NCBI GenBank assembly: GCA_030068525.1
Contig: JASJOS010000012.1
Span: 248,001 to 312,000 of the forward strand
DNA: 64,000 bases
Direction: 5' to 3'
Origin: Xanthocytophaga flava
GTDB lineage: Bacteria > Bacteroidota > Bacteroidia > Cytophagales > 172606-1
The notes beneath the pieces were generated by a model that saw only the letters and a program-made list of their open reading frames with translations, was not told the DNA's origin and made no database searches. The position numbers and the translations under genes were made by a program. Of the stretch, positions 16,321-25,148 are shown one piece after another (position 1 is the first letter of the stretch; every line of letters starts with the position of its first letter).

Positions 16321-17478
16321 ATGAACATACCATTACATATTTCTCAGATACACGAATCCCGCTTCAACCAGAAGCCACTCATTGTACGTTCGCCAGGTCG
16401 TATAAATCTTATTGGAGAACATACCGATTATAACAATGGATTTGTTTTACCTGCCGCAACAGACAAAGCTGTTTATATCACACTCAGTGCCAGTACTGAT
16501 GCTACCTGCCATTGGTTTGCAGCAGATTTTTCGGATGAATTTACAACCACACTGGATGTGTTACAGCCATCTCCCAAAAACTGGCCAAATTATTTGTTGG
16601 GTATCGTAGAACAGTTTCAAAAAATGGGACACTCAATTCCTGCCTTTAACTGTGTAGTTAGTGGAGATGTTCCGGCAGGTGGCGGTATGTCATCTTCTGC
16701 AGCATTGGAATGTGCTACAGGCTGGGGACTTGCGAATCTATTCAATATTCAGTTAGATAAGCTAACCTTGACCCGCATGGCACAACGATCTGAAAATGAG
16801 TTCGTGGGACTACAGTGCGGTATTATGGATATGTTTGCCAGTGCCTTCGGAAGACACAATGAGGTAATCCGTTTGGATTGTCGCTCTCTTGAATATGAAT
16901 ACTTTCCATTGGATTTAGCAGATTATCAGATCGTATTGTTTGATACAGGAGTGAAACATTCGTTGGCATCCAGTGAATACAATACCCGACGCCAGGAATG
17001 TGAAGCAGGTGTAGCTCTTCTCCAAACGCTGGAATCTGATATTCACAGTCTGCGTGATGTATCAGAAGAGATGCTGCTTACTCATCAGAGAAAGTTTGAT
17101 CCACTTATTTTTGTTCGTTGTCTGTATGTAGTTCAGGAAAATGAACGTTTACTGGCTGCTTGTGAAGACTTGAAGCGTGGTGATCTGGAGACATTCGGAC
17201 AGCGTATGTATGGCTCACATAATGGATTACGGGACATGTATGAAGTAAGTTGTAAGGAACTGGACTATCTGGTTTCCTTTACTACTACCGAAAAAAGTGT
17301 ATTGGGAGCCCGAATGATGGGTGGTGGTTTTGGAGGTTGCACCATTAATATTATAAAGGCAGACGCTGTAGATGATCTGTTTGAACGCATTCAGAAAGCG
17401 TATAAAATCGCAATGGGTCTTGATCTGAAAATGTATAAGGTAAGTATTGAGGATGGAACAAGCATCCTTTCTATATAG
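16321..17478 (+). CDS. galK: Galactokinase
   Basis: GHMP-family kinase, 385 residues, full length. It phosphorylates galactose at C1 with ATP in the Leloir pathway. The N-terminal sugar-binding signature RSPGRINLIGEHTDYNNG is at about 24-41, the ATP loop GDVPAGGGMSSSAALE at about 116-131, and the C-terminal motif ARMMGGGFGGCTI near 336. No galT or galE flanks it, so other Leloir genes are elsewhere. It has its own promoter and a strong terminator, so it is a single-gene unit. Confidence 0.95.
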   Translation: MNIPLHISQIHESRFNQKPLIVRSPGRINLIGEHTDYNNGFVLPAATDKAVYITLSASTDATCHWFAADFSDEFTTTLDVLQPSPKNWPNYLLGIVEQFQKMGHSIPAFNCVVSGDVPAGGGMSSSAALECATGWGLANLFNIQLDKLTLTRMAQRSENEFVGLQCGIMDMFASAFGRHNEVIRLDCRSLEYEYFPLDLADYQIVLFDTGVKHSLASSEYNTRRQECEAGVALLQTLESDIHSLRDVSEEMLLTHQRKFDPLIFVRCLYVVQENERLLAACEDLKRGDLETFGQRMYGSHNGLRDMYEVSCKELDYLVSFTTTEKSVLGARMMGGGFGGCTINIIKADAVDDLFERIQKAYKIAMGLDLKMYKVSIEDGTSILSI

Positions 17479-17483
17479 AACCT

Positions 17484-17523
17484 AAAAACAGGCTTTAGAA
17501 TATATATTCTAAAGCCTGTTTTT
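17484..17523. terminator. Perfect 40-base palindrome terminator
   Basis: Arms 17484-17503 and 17504-17523 are exact reverse complements (20 bp) with no unpaired loop bases in DNA. An A run at one end and a T run at the other allow it to end both galK and the convergent gene at 17547. Confidence 0.8.
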
Positions 17524-17546
17524 GCATTATCTATAGCTTATGTATA

Positions 17547-18167
17547 CTAGAAATAGCCCACAGTTGCTGAGTTTTTAAGAATATTATATTGATTGATCAA
17601 TACAAATTGACCAAACTGTGTATTGATGTTAATATTCCGGCTCTTGATAAAAATATCTAATGGCTGTTTAAACTCAACCATGATACGTTCGTATACTTCT
17701 TTGAAGAACTGCTTTGTGGAGATAAACTGGTTATCTGTATAAATGTAGTAATCGTATACATTATGTGTATCAAACCAGGCATCTTTTGTTTCTTCTACTA
17801 TTCGTCTGGCAGCACCAGCAGAACGTGCCTTACGAATCAAATTAAGTTCTCCACTGATAATGTTTTCGAAAAACACCCGAGACTTCTTAAATCGTGTCGT
17901 ATATAAAAGGCTAACAAACTGCCGTTTGGAATTACTGTAAACATCAAAGAAAGCAAAAGAACTCACTTGTCTTGCAGAATATACCTTAATCGTTCCATTC
18001 TCTTTTACTTGTATTAAATCTGTATAGGCATCATATCTCAACTCTCTTTCGAGCACCTCATTATTTAACAAAGTTATTTCTCCTACATACCAGGTCTGCA
18101 TAACTGGTCCTTTCGCTTGAGCAACAACAGCTATCAAAAGCGCAACAATCAAAAAATAGTTTTTCAT
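17547..18167 (-). CDS. Exported hypothetical protein, paralogue of 32943-33575
   Basis: A 206-residue protein with a signal peptide (MKNYFLIVALLIAVVAQAKG). The mature part aligns end to end with the protein at 32943-33575. Shared blocks are YDAYTDLIQVK, VYSARQVSSFAFFD, a basic helix around the middle, and the C-terminal QFVLINQYNILK. No catalytic motif or membrane segment is seen. The N-terminal pattern (GEITLLNNEVLERELRYDA) suggests strands. I do not recognise the family; it looks like a small periplasmic or surface protein of Cytophagales. It is convergent with galK. Confidence 0.65.
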   Translation of the reverse strand: MKNYFLIVALLIAVVAQAKGPVMQTWYVGEITLLNNEVLERELRYDAYTDLIQVKENGTIKVYSARQVSSFAFFDVYSNSKRQFVSLLYTTRFKKSRVFFENIISGELNLIRKARSAGAARRIVEETKDAWFDTHNVYDYYIYTDNQFISTKQFFKEVYERIMVEFKQPLDIFIKSRNININTQFGQFVLINQYNILKNSATVGYF

Positions 18168-18688
18168 TTCGTATTACATGATCATACTAAACCCAATAAA
18201 ACTTTAAAGACATGTTGGTTTGCTTGTGAATCCGTAGTTATTCCGCGGACACCTAACTACTTCAGATCCTTATAACAAAGATACTCCCAAGCTTCAGGAT
18301 ATATCGTTGATAATGAACTCTTTGATACAGGATGTATGATTTTGGATCATAGTGCACATTTGGTCCTTAAACCCCTTAATCTATCGCCTTTAAGCAGGAA
18401 AAAAACAGTACTACCCCTTATTGCCTAGAATTTTTCTGACAAAGAAGGAAACGAGAGGACGAATTATTACATCAGACCCTATTTTTGAGGAATTACTTTC
18501 TCATGCCTAACAGTATGTCAGTCAATACATTGTCTGATATCTTATGAAAAAAATCATATTCCGGAGTATAGTTACAGATAAGGGGCAGATATAGCATATG
18601 GAGAAACAGTGACTTACTTTCAGATTACTGAGTTAATACCTAGATTTAAGCTTCCTCTTTACCATACATAACTACCTCTACTTCCTTT
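18168..18688. other. Divergent intergenic region, no gene supported
   Basis: About 520 bases between two divergently transcribed exported proteins. It must contain both promoters, but I found no full TTG-spacer-TAnnTTTG match. No ORF, tandem repeat or strong hairpin is evident. Confidence 0.4.
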
Positions 18689-20398
18689 ATGTACAAACTA
18701 TTCCTTCTAAAACAAGCTATTGCTTTACTCTGTATTCTGATCATAACTGGCTTTGATAACCTCTTTTCACAGCCTCTCACTAAACTTTCACAGTTTGAGA
18801 TTTATCTAAAGCCTAAGTATGATGCAAAAGATATTGCAACTGGAATAGAAGTTTCCTACACGCTACCTTCAACCTATACTCAATCCAAGCCTAAGCTGGA
18901 TCTTTTATTCTATAAGATGGAGCCTTTTCTGCAACGTAGCACAGATCAGGTGACCAGCTTAAAAGTATACGATGCTCTTGGACAGATAGCTTTTAATAAA
19001 CCAACAGAGGTAACCAAACATGATCTGGTAATGCAGCAATGGTCCGCATTGAGACAGGCTTCCGGAGCAGTTCAAGTTAGTTACTATGTACCTGTTGCAA
19101 TCCCTTTTCCAGCCAAAAGAGGGCCTCATGTAGATTTACAAGCTGCTGGAGGAGGACTTTCAGGTACATTGGGTAGTTTCTTGTTATTACCCGATCCGGG
19201 AGATTCAGTTCAACTACAATTACATTGGCAATTACCCGCAGGACATACGGCAGTCAGTACAGCAGGTATGGGTAATTGCACCGTTAAAGATTCCTTTCAA
19301 ACTGTACTCTTCTGCCAATTCCTGGCAGGCAAGATGTCTGTATATCCAGCCAATGCAGGAAATACAGGTTTTAGCATGTATGCACTCGGGCATACATCCA
19401 ATGAGATTCAGGCCTTGGGCGGCTGGTCACAAAAAACATACGAGCAGTTAAGGAAAAGATTAAATGGATCAGTTGACGAGCCCTTCCGTTTTCTGATACG
19501 AACCTATGAAGGCGGACCATTACAAAGTGGAGTTGCCGCTCATGGCTCTTTCCTGATTTACCTCCCTCCTACTCAATCAACAACAGATCCGGAATTGCCT
19601 TCATTGGTTGCACATGAAATGGTGCATGCCTTTTTACTTGGCCTATCTTCTCCCACAGAAGGAATTGATGACTGGTACAATGAAGGAATTGCAGACTATC
19701 TGGCAATCAAGATTCCTTTTGAAGCCGGATTGTATACTGCAAAACAATATCTTGAACTTGTCAATGAAGAATCAGCCTTATATTATACCAACTCATACCG
19801 CGAAACACCCGAGAAAAACATTCCTGCCATAAAATGGTCAGGCCGCAATGCCTGGAGCCTAGGCTATTCACGGGGTGCTCACTATTTTGCCAATATTGAT
19901 GCAAAGCTTCGCAAGCTTAAAGGAGATAAAGTATCTGTTATTTCTTTGGTAAATACGATTACTGATTTATGCAAAAAAGGCAAGGCCCCTAACGATAGCA
20001 CCTGGGTAAAATTGCTACAAGAGCAGGCTGGTGAATGGGCAGTCCGCGATTGGCAAGATATGATTAGTGGCAGGCTTCTTATTCCGGAACCCGATGCATT
20101 TCCCGGACTGATGAGTCAAACTATAAAAGCCGGCTTGTTTGATTTAGGCTTTGAAAGTCCTAAAAATATTCGGGCAGGTGAAAAGATCAAAGGATTGGTA
20201 AAAGGTTCTACAGCAGAAAAAGCAGGTTTGCAGGAAGGAGACGAGATAGCAACCACTATCGCTATCAACCCAACATATAGTAGTTATACACTGCCAGTTA
20301 CAATAACAGTTCGTCGTCCCAGTCGTGTGATCCCCATTACGTTTCAACCACGCCGAGGACAGGTAGATGCAATTGAATGGAAACCTATCAGTAAATAA
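18689..20398 (+). CDS. M61-like metallopeptidase with PDZ domain
   Basis: A 569-residue exported protein; the signal peptide ends near FSQ (residue 28). An N-terminal beta-rich domain resembles M61 glycyl aminopeptidases. The zinc site is HEMVH at 309-313 (His309, Glu310, His313) with the third ligand Glu332 in NEGIADY, the gluzincin arrangement. Residues about 485-545 form a PDZ-like domain (GLVKGSTAEKAGLQEGDEI). M61 enzymes cleave N-terminal glycine or acidic residues from peptides in the periplasm. It is a lone gene and its 3' end runs into repeat array B. Confidence 0.8.
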   Translation: MYKLFLLKQAIALLCILIITGFDNLFSQPLTKLSQFEIYLKPKYDAKDIATGIEVSYTLPSTYTQSKPKLDLLFYKMEPFLQRSTDQVTSLKVYDALGQIAFNKPTEVTKHDLVMQQWSALRQASGAVQVSYYVPVAIPFPAKRGPHVDLQAAGGGLSGTLGSFLLLPDPGDSVQLQLHWQLPAGHTAVSTAGMGNCTVKDSFQTVLFCQFLAGKMSVYPANAGNTGFSMYALGHTSNEIQALGGWSQKTYEQLRKRLNGSVDEPFRFLIRTYEGGPLQSGVAAHGSFLIYLPPTQSTTDPELPSLVAHEMVHAFLLGLSSPTEGIDDWYNEGIADYLAIKIPFEAGLYTAKQYLELVNEESALYYTNSYRETPEKNIPAIKWSGRNAWSLGYSRGAHYFANIDAKLRKLKGDKVSVISLVNTITDLCKKGKAPNDSTWVKLLQEQAGEWAVRDWQDMISGRLLIPEPDAFPGLMSQTIKAGLFDLGFESPKNIRAGEKIKGLVKGSTAEKAGLQEGDEIATTIAINPTYSSYTLPVTITVRRPSRVIPITFQPRRGQVDAIEWKPISK

Positions 20399-20485
20399 AG
20401 TTTTTAGAAGATTGGATAGAGGATATACCCTATCTTTCAGTGATTGCAGAAATATAGTAAACAGAGTTAGAAGTATGCTCCCTAG

Positions 20486-20794
20486 TGACTGGAACTTTGG
20501 TCAAAATTGTAATCGAAGACTATGTCATCGGGCAACTATTCAGCGAGACAAGTGATCATATTTCGAATCAGTTTTTATTTTGACAGGAACTCTGTTCACT
20601 TGCAATTTTAACTGGAGTTTCGGTCACTTTTTAGTTTGACTTGAATACCAGTTGCTTTTTATAAATATTCGAACTCTGTTCATTTTTAACTTTGACCGGA
20701 AGTATGGTCAATTTCATCAATGACCATACTTCCGGTTATTTGCAATTGTGATTGGTATACCAGTTAAACTATCCGTCAATCCTAATTCGAATCA
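20486..20794. repeat. Array B: 18-base palindromes with strict 28-base period
   Basis: Ten units start at 20525, 20553, 20581, 20609, 20637, 20665, 20693, 20721, 20749 and 20777, exactly 28 bases apart; another unit lies at 20486. Examples: TGACAGGAACTCTGTTCA (20581), TAACTGGAGTTTCGGTCA (20609), TGACCGGAAGTATGGTCA (20693), TGATTGGTATACCAGTTA (20749). Units tend to begin TGAC and end GTCA. Unit 20721 is the reverse complement of 20693 at 17 of 18 positions, so these two can form a long hairpin. Spacers are 10 bases and AT-rich, such as CTTTTTAGTT. The first, second and last units are degenerate. It lies between convergent genes. Confidence 0.85.
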
Positions 20795-20813
20795 AATACT
20801 TGTATCACTAGAC

Positions 20814-22460
20814 TTACTTCTGGCTCTGAAAGGATAGCTTTTGTAATCCTGCTTTTACTTCCGGGCAACTCATAAACAGATTCCACAACAATTGTGAACG
20901 ATGGTTTTCTATCATTACAATGATAGGTCCCTGATCTATGGCTAGAAAAGAATCTGCGTACCAGATATTGGACAAGTTAAAAGCATCCACAAAGCCATAC
21001 TGTTTCCAGATCTTATCTCCTAGTTTATAATAGAAGAAATGCAGAGCCTTCATAGATTCTTCCGGAGTATAAGGCATAGAAGAAAGTGCAGCCGTTGGAC
21101 TAATGATACCCAGGTCATTATTGGGTTCATGGGCAGCATATCCGGAAATATTATCATCACTGGCGGTTAGACCCCAGCAGGAATCGCTGTATCCATTGTA
21201 TTTTTTCGGATTCTCTTTGCAATAGTTATAATTGATAAGTGAATGGGCTACATTTTGTTCCCAGTAATTGGCGTATGTATCACTCAATCCTCTGGGGTCT
21301 ATCCCTAGAAATGAATAATGGGCAAAAAACAATGGTCCACCTCTATCAGGACCTAAAGGTAACTTTATAGAATAAAACGTTTTGTTATTTACCATACTAC
21401 CATTTCTGGCCCAGCCATTGGTATATGCTTCTTTAGGAATCGAATAGGTAGGTGATGATGCAGCCAGTACATAGGTAATCAAAGCTTCATTCCACCCACT
21501 GATCTGCATATTCATATCCCAGGTATAGTTAGGCGACCAATGCCAGTACAAAACATTTTCATTGTTCTTCCGAAACCAGCTCCACTCCACATTCTGCCAA
21601 AGCTCATTAATAGTGCCTCTAAGTTCAGCTTCATTTGCATTGCTAAAATACTGGCGGGCAGTTAGTAGTCCTTGCATTAGATAGGAAGTCTCTACCAAAT
21701 CAGCGCCATTGTCTTTTGTACTAAAAGCTACCGTCGCACCTATTGCGCCATTGATCCAGTGTGCAAAAGCACCATGATAGGGAATTGCCTTCGTTTTCAG
21801 AAAATCAGCTATAAGTTTGATTCGGTCATACCCTTCCTGACGGGTTATAAAGTTCCGTTCGACAGCCACCAGAACAGCCATTATCCCAAAACCAGTACCT
21901 CCCGTTGTCACTATATCCCCGGACGTATTTCGTTCTCTGGCCATACCAGAAGTAGGATGTCCAAAATTCCAGAAATAGGCAAAAGTTTGCTTTTGAACCA
22001 AATCCAGCAAAGCTTCATCTGAGATACGCGGGAATTTATCTGTAGTATCCATCACTGTGATAAACTCAGCAGTAACAGTAGCATTGAAAGCCGTATTCTT
22101 TTGAGATTGCAGTTGTGGCAATATCTGAACAGTATACTTTGTCAGGTTTTCAAGAGGATTTTTAGGACTAATACGAATGGTGCTATCACTATTTTCCAGT
22201 GTAAAATCAAAAGGTACATTGGCAGAGGTAGACGTCTGCTTAAACACTACATTTGCACTCACTGTAGTACTGTTCACTTTCCCTGAAAATGAAACTTTTA
22301 CTACAGGAGAGGCAGGAACGTTATAATAACTGGAAGCAACTGGCTTGCCATCTATACTAACATCTGTATAATAGAAAGATGCTGGTTGTCCAGGATTGTC
22401 ATCCTTTTTACAGGCAACAACCAACAGAACAAGAATGAATAAAAATGCATAGTATTTCAT
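20814..22460 (-). CDS. GH144/glycoamylase-family lipoprotein, probable endo-beta-1,2-glucanase
   Basis: A 548-residue lipoprotein with lipobox Cys17 followed by KKDD, the charged signal that sends Bacteroidota lipoproteins to the cell surface. Residues about 25-135 are an Ig-like (Big_5-type) domain; about 145-540 are the glycoamylase (PF10091/GH144) alpha/alpha barrel, with PTSGMARERN, TTGGTGFGIMA, NEALITYVLAASSPT and IDQGPIIVMIENHRS. Characterised GH144 members act on beta-1,2-glucan. It is probably the last gene of the locus transcribed from about 29.9 kb, after the LamG lipoprotein, and likely makes the first cuts outside the cell. It is homologous to the enzyme at 28260-29843. Confidence 0.85.
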   Translation of the reverse strand: MKYYAFLFILVLLVVACKKDDNPGQPASFYYTDVSIDGKPVASSYYNVPASPVVKVSFSGKVNSTTVSANVVFKQTSTSANVPFDFTLENSDSTIRISPKNPLENLTKYTVQILPQLQSQKNTAFNATVTAEFITVMDTTDKFPRISDEALLDLVQKQTFAYFWNFGHPTSGMARERNTSGDIVTTGGTGFGIMAVLVAVERNFITRQEGYDRIKLIADFLKTKAIPYHGAFAHWINGAIGATVAFSTKDNGADLVETSYLMQGLLTARQYFSNANEAELRGTINELWQNVEWSWFRKNNENVLYWHWSPNYTWDMNMQISGWNEALITYVLAASSPTYSIPKEAYTNGWARNGSMVNNKTFYSIKLPLGPDRGGPLFFAHYSFLGIDPRGLSDTYANYWEQNVAHSLINYNYCKENPKKYNGYSDSCWGLTASDDNISGYAAHEPNNDLGIISPTAALSSMPYTPEESMKALHFFYYKLGDKIWKQYGFVDAFNLSNIWYADSFLAIDQGPIIVMIENHRSQLLWNLFMSCPEVKAGLQKLSFQSQK

Positions 22461-22592
22461 AAGATCTTAATTGATCAAATCCTATTCGTTAGTAGGATCT
22501 GTTTTAACTCATAAAGAATAGGTTGGAAACAAAACTTCCGGAGATAACATATCCCCGGAAGTTATCATTTTCATCAAAGCAAGCATGAAATA

Positions 22593-23516
22593 TTATCTTC
22601 CAGCAAGTTCCAATTCGTATAAAGCGCCAATGTCACTTACGGATAAGGCTTTATTATAGATTCTCAGATTGTCCATGGCTCCCTGAAAATTACCAGACCA
22701 GGGTTGTGCCCCTCCAATTTTATCGTTGATTATTGGTGTTACAGCCTGAGGAAACGCACCTAAGACAAAGCCACTCGGAGCCGTTTTGAAACTAATGTTA
22801 CCCATTGGAGTGGTTTTATCTCCATTAGTCCAGATTTTACTGGATGTTGCTTTTCCCCAAGCAGAGTTTGCCTCTATAGCTATACCATTTTTATAGATAG
22901 TATAGGTAGAAGTCGCACCATCATAACTTGTTACTAAATGGAACCATGTATTCCCTATAGAAGCAGGAAAAAGGCTCTCAGGTACAATTGCTTTCCATTC
23001 AGGAGCCCCAGTGTTGTTAAAACCCGCCTTTACTCTTAATGTGTCGTTTCTATGTGGCTCAAAATTCAGATTTAAAAGATTCCATTCTGAGGTATCATAC
23101 ATAAAAAATACACCTTGAGCACCTTGACCAGCAATATAAGATCCAGTTGTGTTATTAATAGGCTGAGCTGGTTCTTTGATCCATACCGATATGGTGAAAC
23201 TCTGCAGACTCCCTAATGTACCTGGATTAGTAAAATGAACATTGCTTGATCCACTTCCCTGATAAGCTTGTCCACCTGCTACTCCAGTTGTGAAGCTTGC
23301 ACCATTGTTTGTGCCTGTCAGGTTTTGTTTGGTATCTGTAAAATTCCCTTCAAAAGGCCAGTAAGCAACCAGATTGGTAGATGCCACTTCCTCAGAGCTA
23401 CCATATCCACCAATATCAGGTAACTTCTTATCATCATCATCCTTACAGGAGGTAACCAAGAAGGTAGAAGCCAATGCAAATGCAGCTATTGCATATGTGA
23501 TTCGTTGTTTTTTCAT
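22593..23516 (-). CDS. LamG-domain surface lipoprotein, likely glycan-binding
   Basis: About 308 residues from the preferred start at 23516, which gives the signal MKKQRITYAIAAF and lipobox Cys24. The cysteine is followed by KDDDD, a strong surface-export signal. Residues about 50-305 form a concanavalin A/LamG fold: LVAYWPFEGNFTDTKQNLTG, FTISVWIKEP, WFHLVTSYDGATSTYTIYKNG and GAMDNLRIYNKALS. No glycosidase acid pair is evident, so it more likely binds than cuts glycan. It sits between susD and the GH144 lipoprotein, the usual place for a surface glycan-binding protein. Confidence 0.8.
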   Translation of the reverse strand: MKKQRITYAIAAFALASTFLVTSCKDDDDKKLPDIGGYGSSEEVASTNLVAYWPFEGNFTDTKQNLTGTNNGASFTTGVAGGQAYQGSGSSNVHFTNPGTLGSLQSFTISVWIKEPAQPINNTTGSYIAGQGAQGVFFMYDTSEWNLLNLNFEPHRNDTLRVKAGFNNTGAPEWKAIVPESLFPASIGNTWFHLVTSYDGATSTYTIYKNGIAIEANSAWGKATSSKIWTNGDKTTPMGNISFKTAPSGFVLGAFPQAVTPIINDKIGGAQPWSGNFQGAMDNLRIYNKALSVSDIGALYELELAGR

Positions 23517-23575
23517 ACTCGTTAAGATGTTAAAAGTGATTAAAGGATTGAAAAATAATTTCATTATAGATAATA

Positions 23576-25108
23576 CTAATACCCATTGTTTTGATCCAGT
23601 TGACCTCCACTCAGGGCAATCTGCAGACTTGGGACTGGCAAGAGTTCATTCTTGCCTGCTACAAAGTTTTTACCAGCAGCTTGCATCACCTGTGCCGCTC
23701 TTCCCTGACGCACCAGATCAAAAAAGCGGTCGTGCTCCATTGCCAGCTCAAACCGACGTTCTTTCCAGATAGCATCCCGAACATCTGTTTGTGAGGAGGC
23801 ATTGGTATCCTGAAGCCCGGCTCTTTTTCGTATGCGATTCAGCAGAGTAGTTGCTGTATTTGATTGTCCTAATTCATTAGCAGCTTCAGCGTTCATTAAT
23901 AGTACCTCAGCATAACGTAATAAATGCACGTTTTTCTGCTTTCTGTCACGATTACCATTAAAAGTTTCTATAGAGCTATTCTCACTATGGTAAGCTTTGT
24001 AGTTATAGTAAAGATTCTGTACAGAGTCTGCACTTGGAATCCGGAAACCGTCAAACAATACGGTTCCTTTGTGTTGTCCGCTGTTATCAATGACGATGAT
24101 TGTAGAAGCCTTGCGCACATCGTTAGCCTCATAAGCATTAACCAGATTTGCTGAAGGTGTACCAAATCCAAAGCCTAAATCTGTCCATCCACCTTTGCCT
24201 CCTACCCTGGGCCCCTGCCATACGGAATATCCCTGTATGCCATAATCTGAATTATTAAACTGACCAGTCTGAATCTCAAAAACAGATTCGATACTATTAT
24301 CACCTATCTGGCGCCAGATGGTAGAATAGTCAGCAACCAAATCGTATTGTCCTGAACTAATAACCTCCTGAGTCAGGTCAAAAACTTTCTGCCATTCTTT
24401 GCGGTACATATACACCTTTGCCAGCAAAGTTTGGGCAGCACCTTTGTCAACATGACCTACACTGGCATTGCTTCGGAGTGGTAGATTGTTAGCGGCAAAC
24501 TGAAGATCCTGAATGATCACATTATAAATGGTATCTACGGAGGCTCTGGTTTGAAACTCAGGATCAGTATTCGCATCCTGAGCATCTTTGGGAACACGAA
24601 GCACTTTAGGCACTTTACCAAACAAACGAACTAGGTTAAAGTAATAGTATCCCCGGATAAATCTTACTTCACCTATCAGCTTATTTTTAGTAACATCTGT
24701 CAGTGAGGCAGTTGACAATGCAACCAATGCTTGATTCGCTTTGGAGATACCAGTATAGTAGCCATTCCAGAGAGCAGCTACAAAGGTATTGGTTGGTGAA
24801 ATTGTAAAGTTATCGATGTCATTAAGCGCAGATTGATCTGAAGGTGTACTCCCTTTGTCGGCATCATCAGACATAATATTGGTTGCAGCAATGAAACTGA
24901 TACCATGTGTATCTCCACCATCCCCACCAAATGCTTCTCCAGCTAGTAAACTATTGTATACTCCCGTAACCAGATTCTGAGCTAAAGCAGGGTCTGTTTT
25001 TGTAGTGCCCTGCCCCTGAACGGGAACATCCAGAAACTCTTTGGAACAGGAAGTAAAGATTCCAAAAAGAATCAGACTTATGCTTATTACTATTAATGTA
25101 TGTTTCAT
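23576..25108 (-). CDS. SusD/RagB family outer membrane lipoprotein
   Basis: A 510-residue lipoprotein (lipobox Cys21, GIFTSC). The SusD fold is recognisable from the N-terminal EFLDVPVQGQ, the TPR helices with EVRFIRGYYYFNLVRLFGKVP at about 145-165, and the C-terminal RYAEVLLMNAEAANELGQ and RRFELAMEHDRFFDLVRQG. SusD binds the oligosaccharide and acts as a lid on the SusC channel. It directly follows susC (40-base gap) and belongs to the same operon; the ligand is probably a beta-1,2-glucan judged by the GH144 neighbours. Confidence 0.93.
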   Translation of the reverse strand: MKHTLIVISISLILFGIFTSCSKEFLDVPVQGQGTTKTDPALAQNLVTGVYNSLLAGEAFGGDGGDTHGISFIAATNIMSDDADKGSTPSDQSALNDIDNFTISPTNTFVAALWNGYYTGISKANQALVALSTASLTDVTKNKLIGEVRFIRGYYYFNLVRLFGKVPKVLRVPKDAQDANTDPEFQTRASVDTIYNVIIQDLQFAANNLPLRSNASVGHVDKGAAQTLLAKVYMYRKEWQKVFDLTQEVISSGQYDLVADYSTIWRQIGDNSIESVFEIQTGQFNNSDYGIQGYSVWQGPRVGGKGGWTDLGFGFGTPSANLVNAYEANDVRKASTIIVIDNSGQHKGTVLFDGFRIPSADSVQNLYYNYKAYHSENSSIETFNGNRDRKQKNVHLLRYAEVLLMNAEAANELGQSNTATTLLNRIRKRAGLQDTNASSQTDVRDAIWKERRFELAMEHDRFFDLVRQGRAAQVMQAAGKNFVAGKNELLPVPSLQIALSGGQLDQNNGY

Positions 25109-25148
25109 ATATTAAAGACTAAGGGAATTTTTAATCAATAAAATCGCA

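Noticed and set aside
20486-20794. CRISPR array
   Set aside because: The repeated units are short and diverged, the spacers are only 10 bases and low in complexity, and no cas gene is present.
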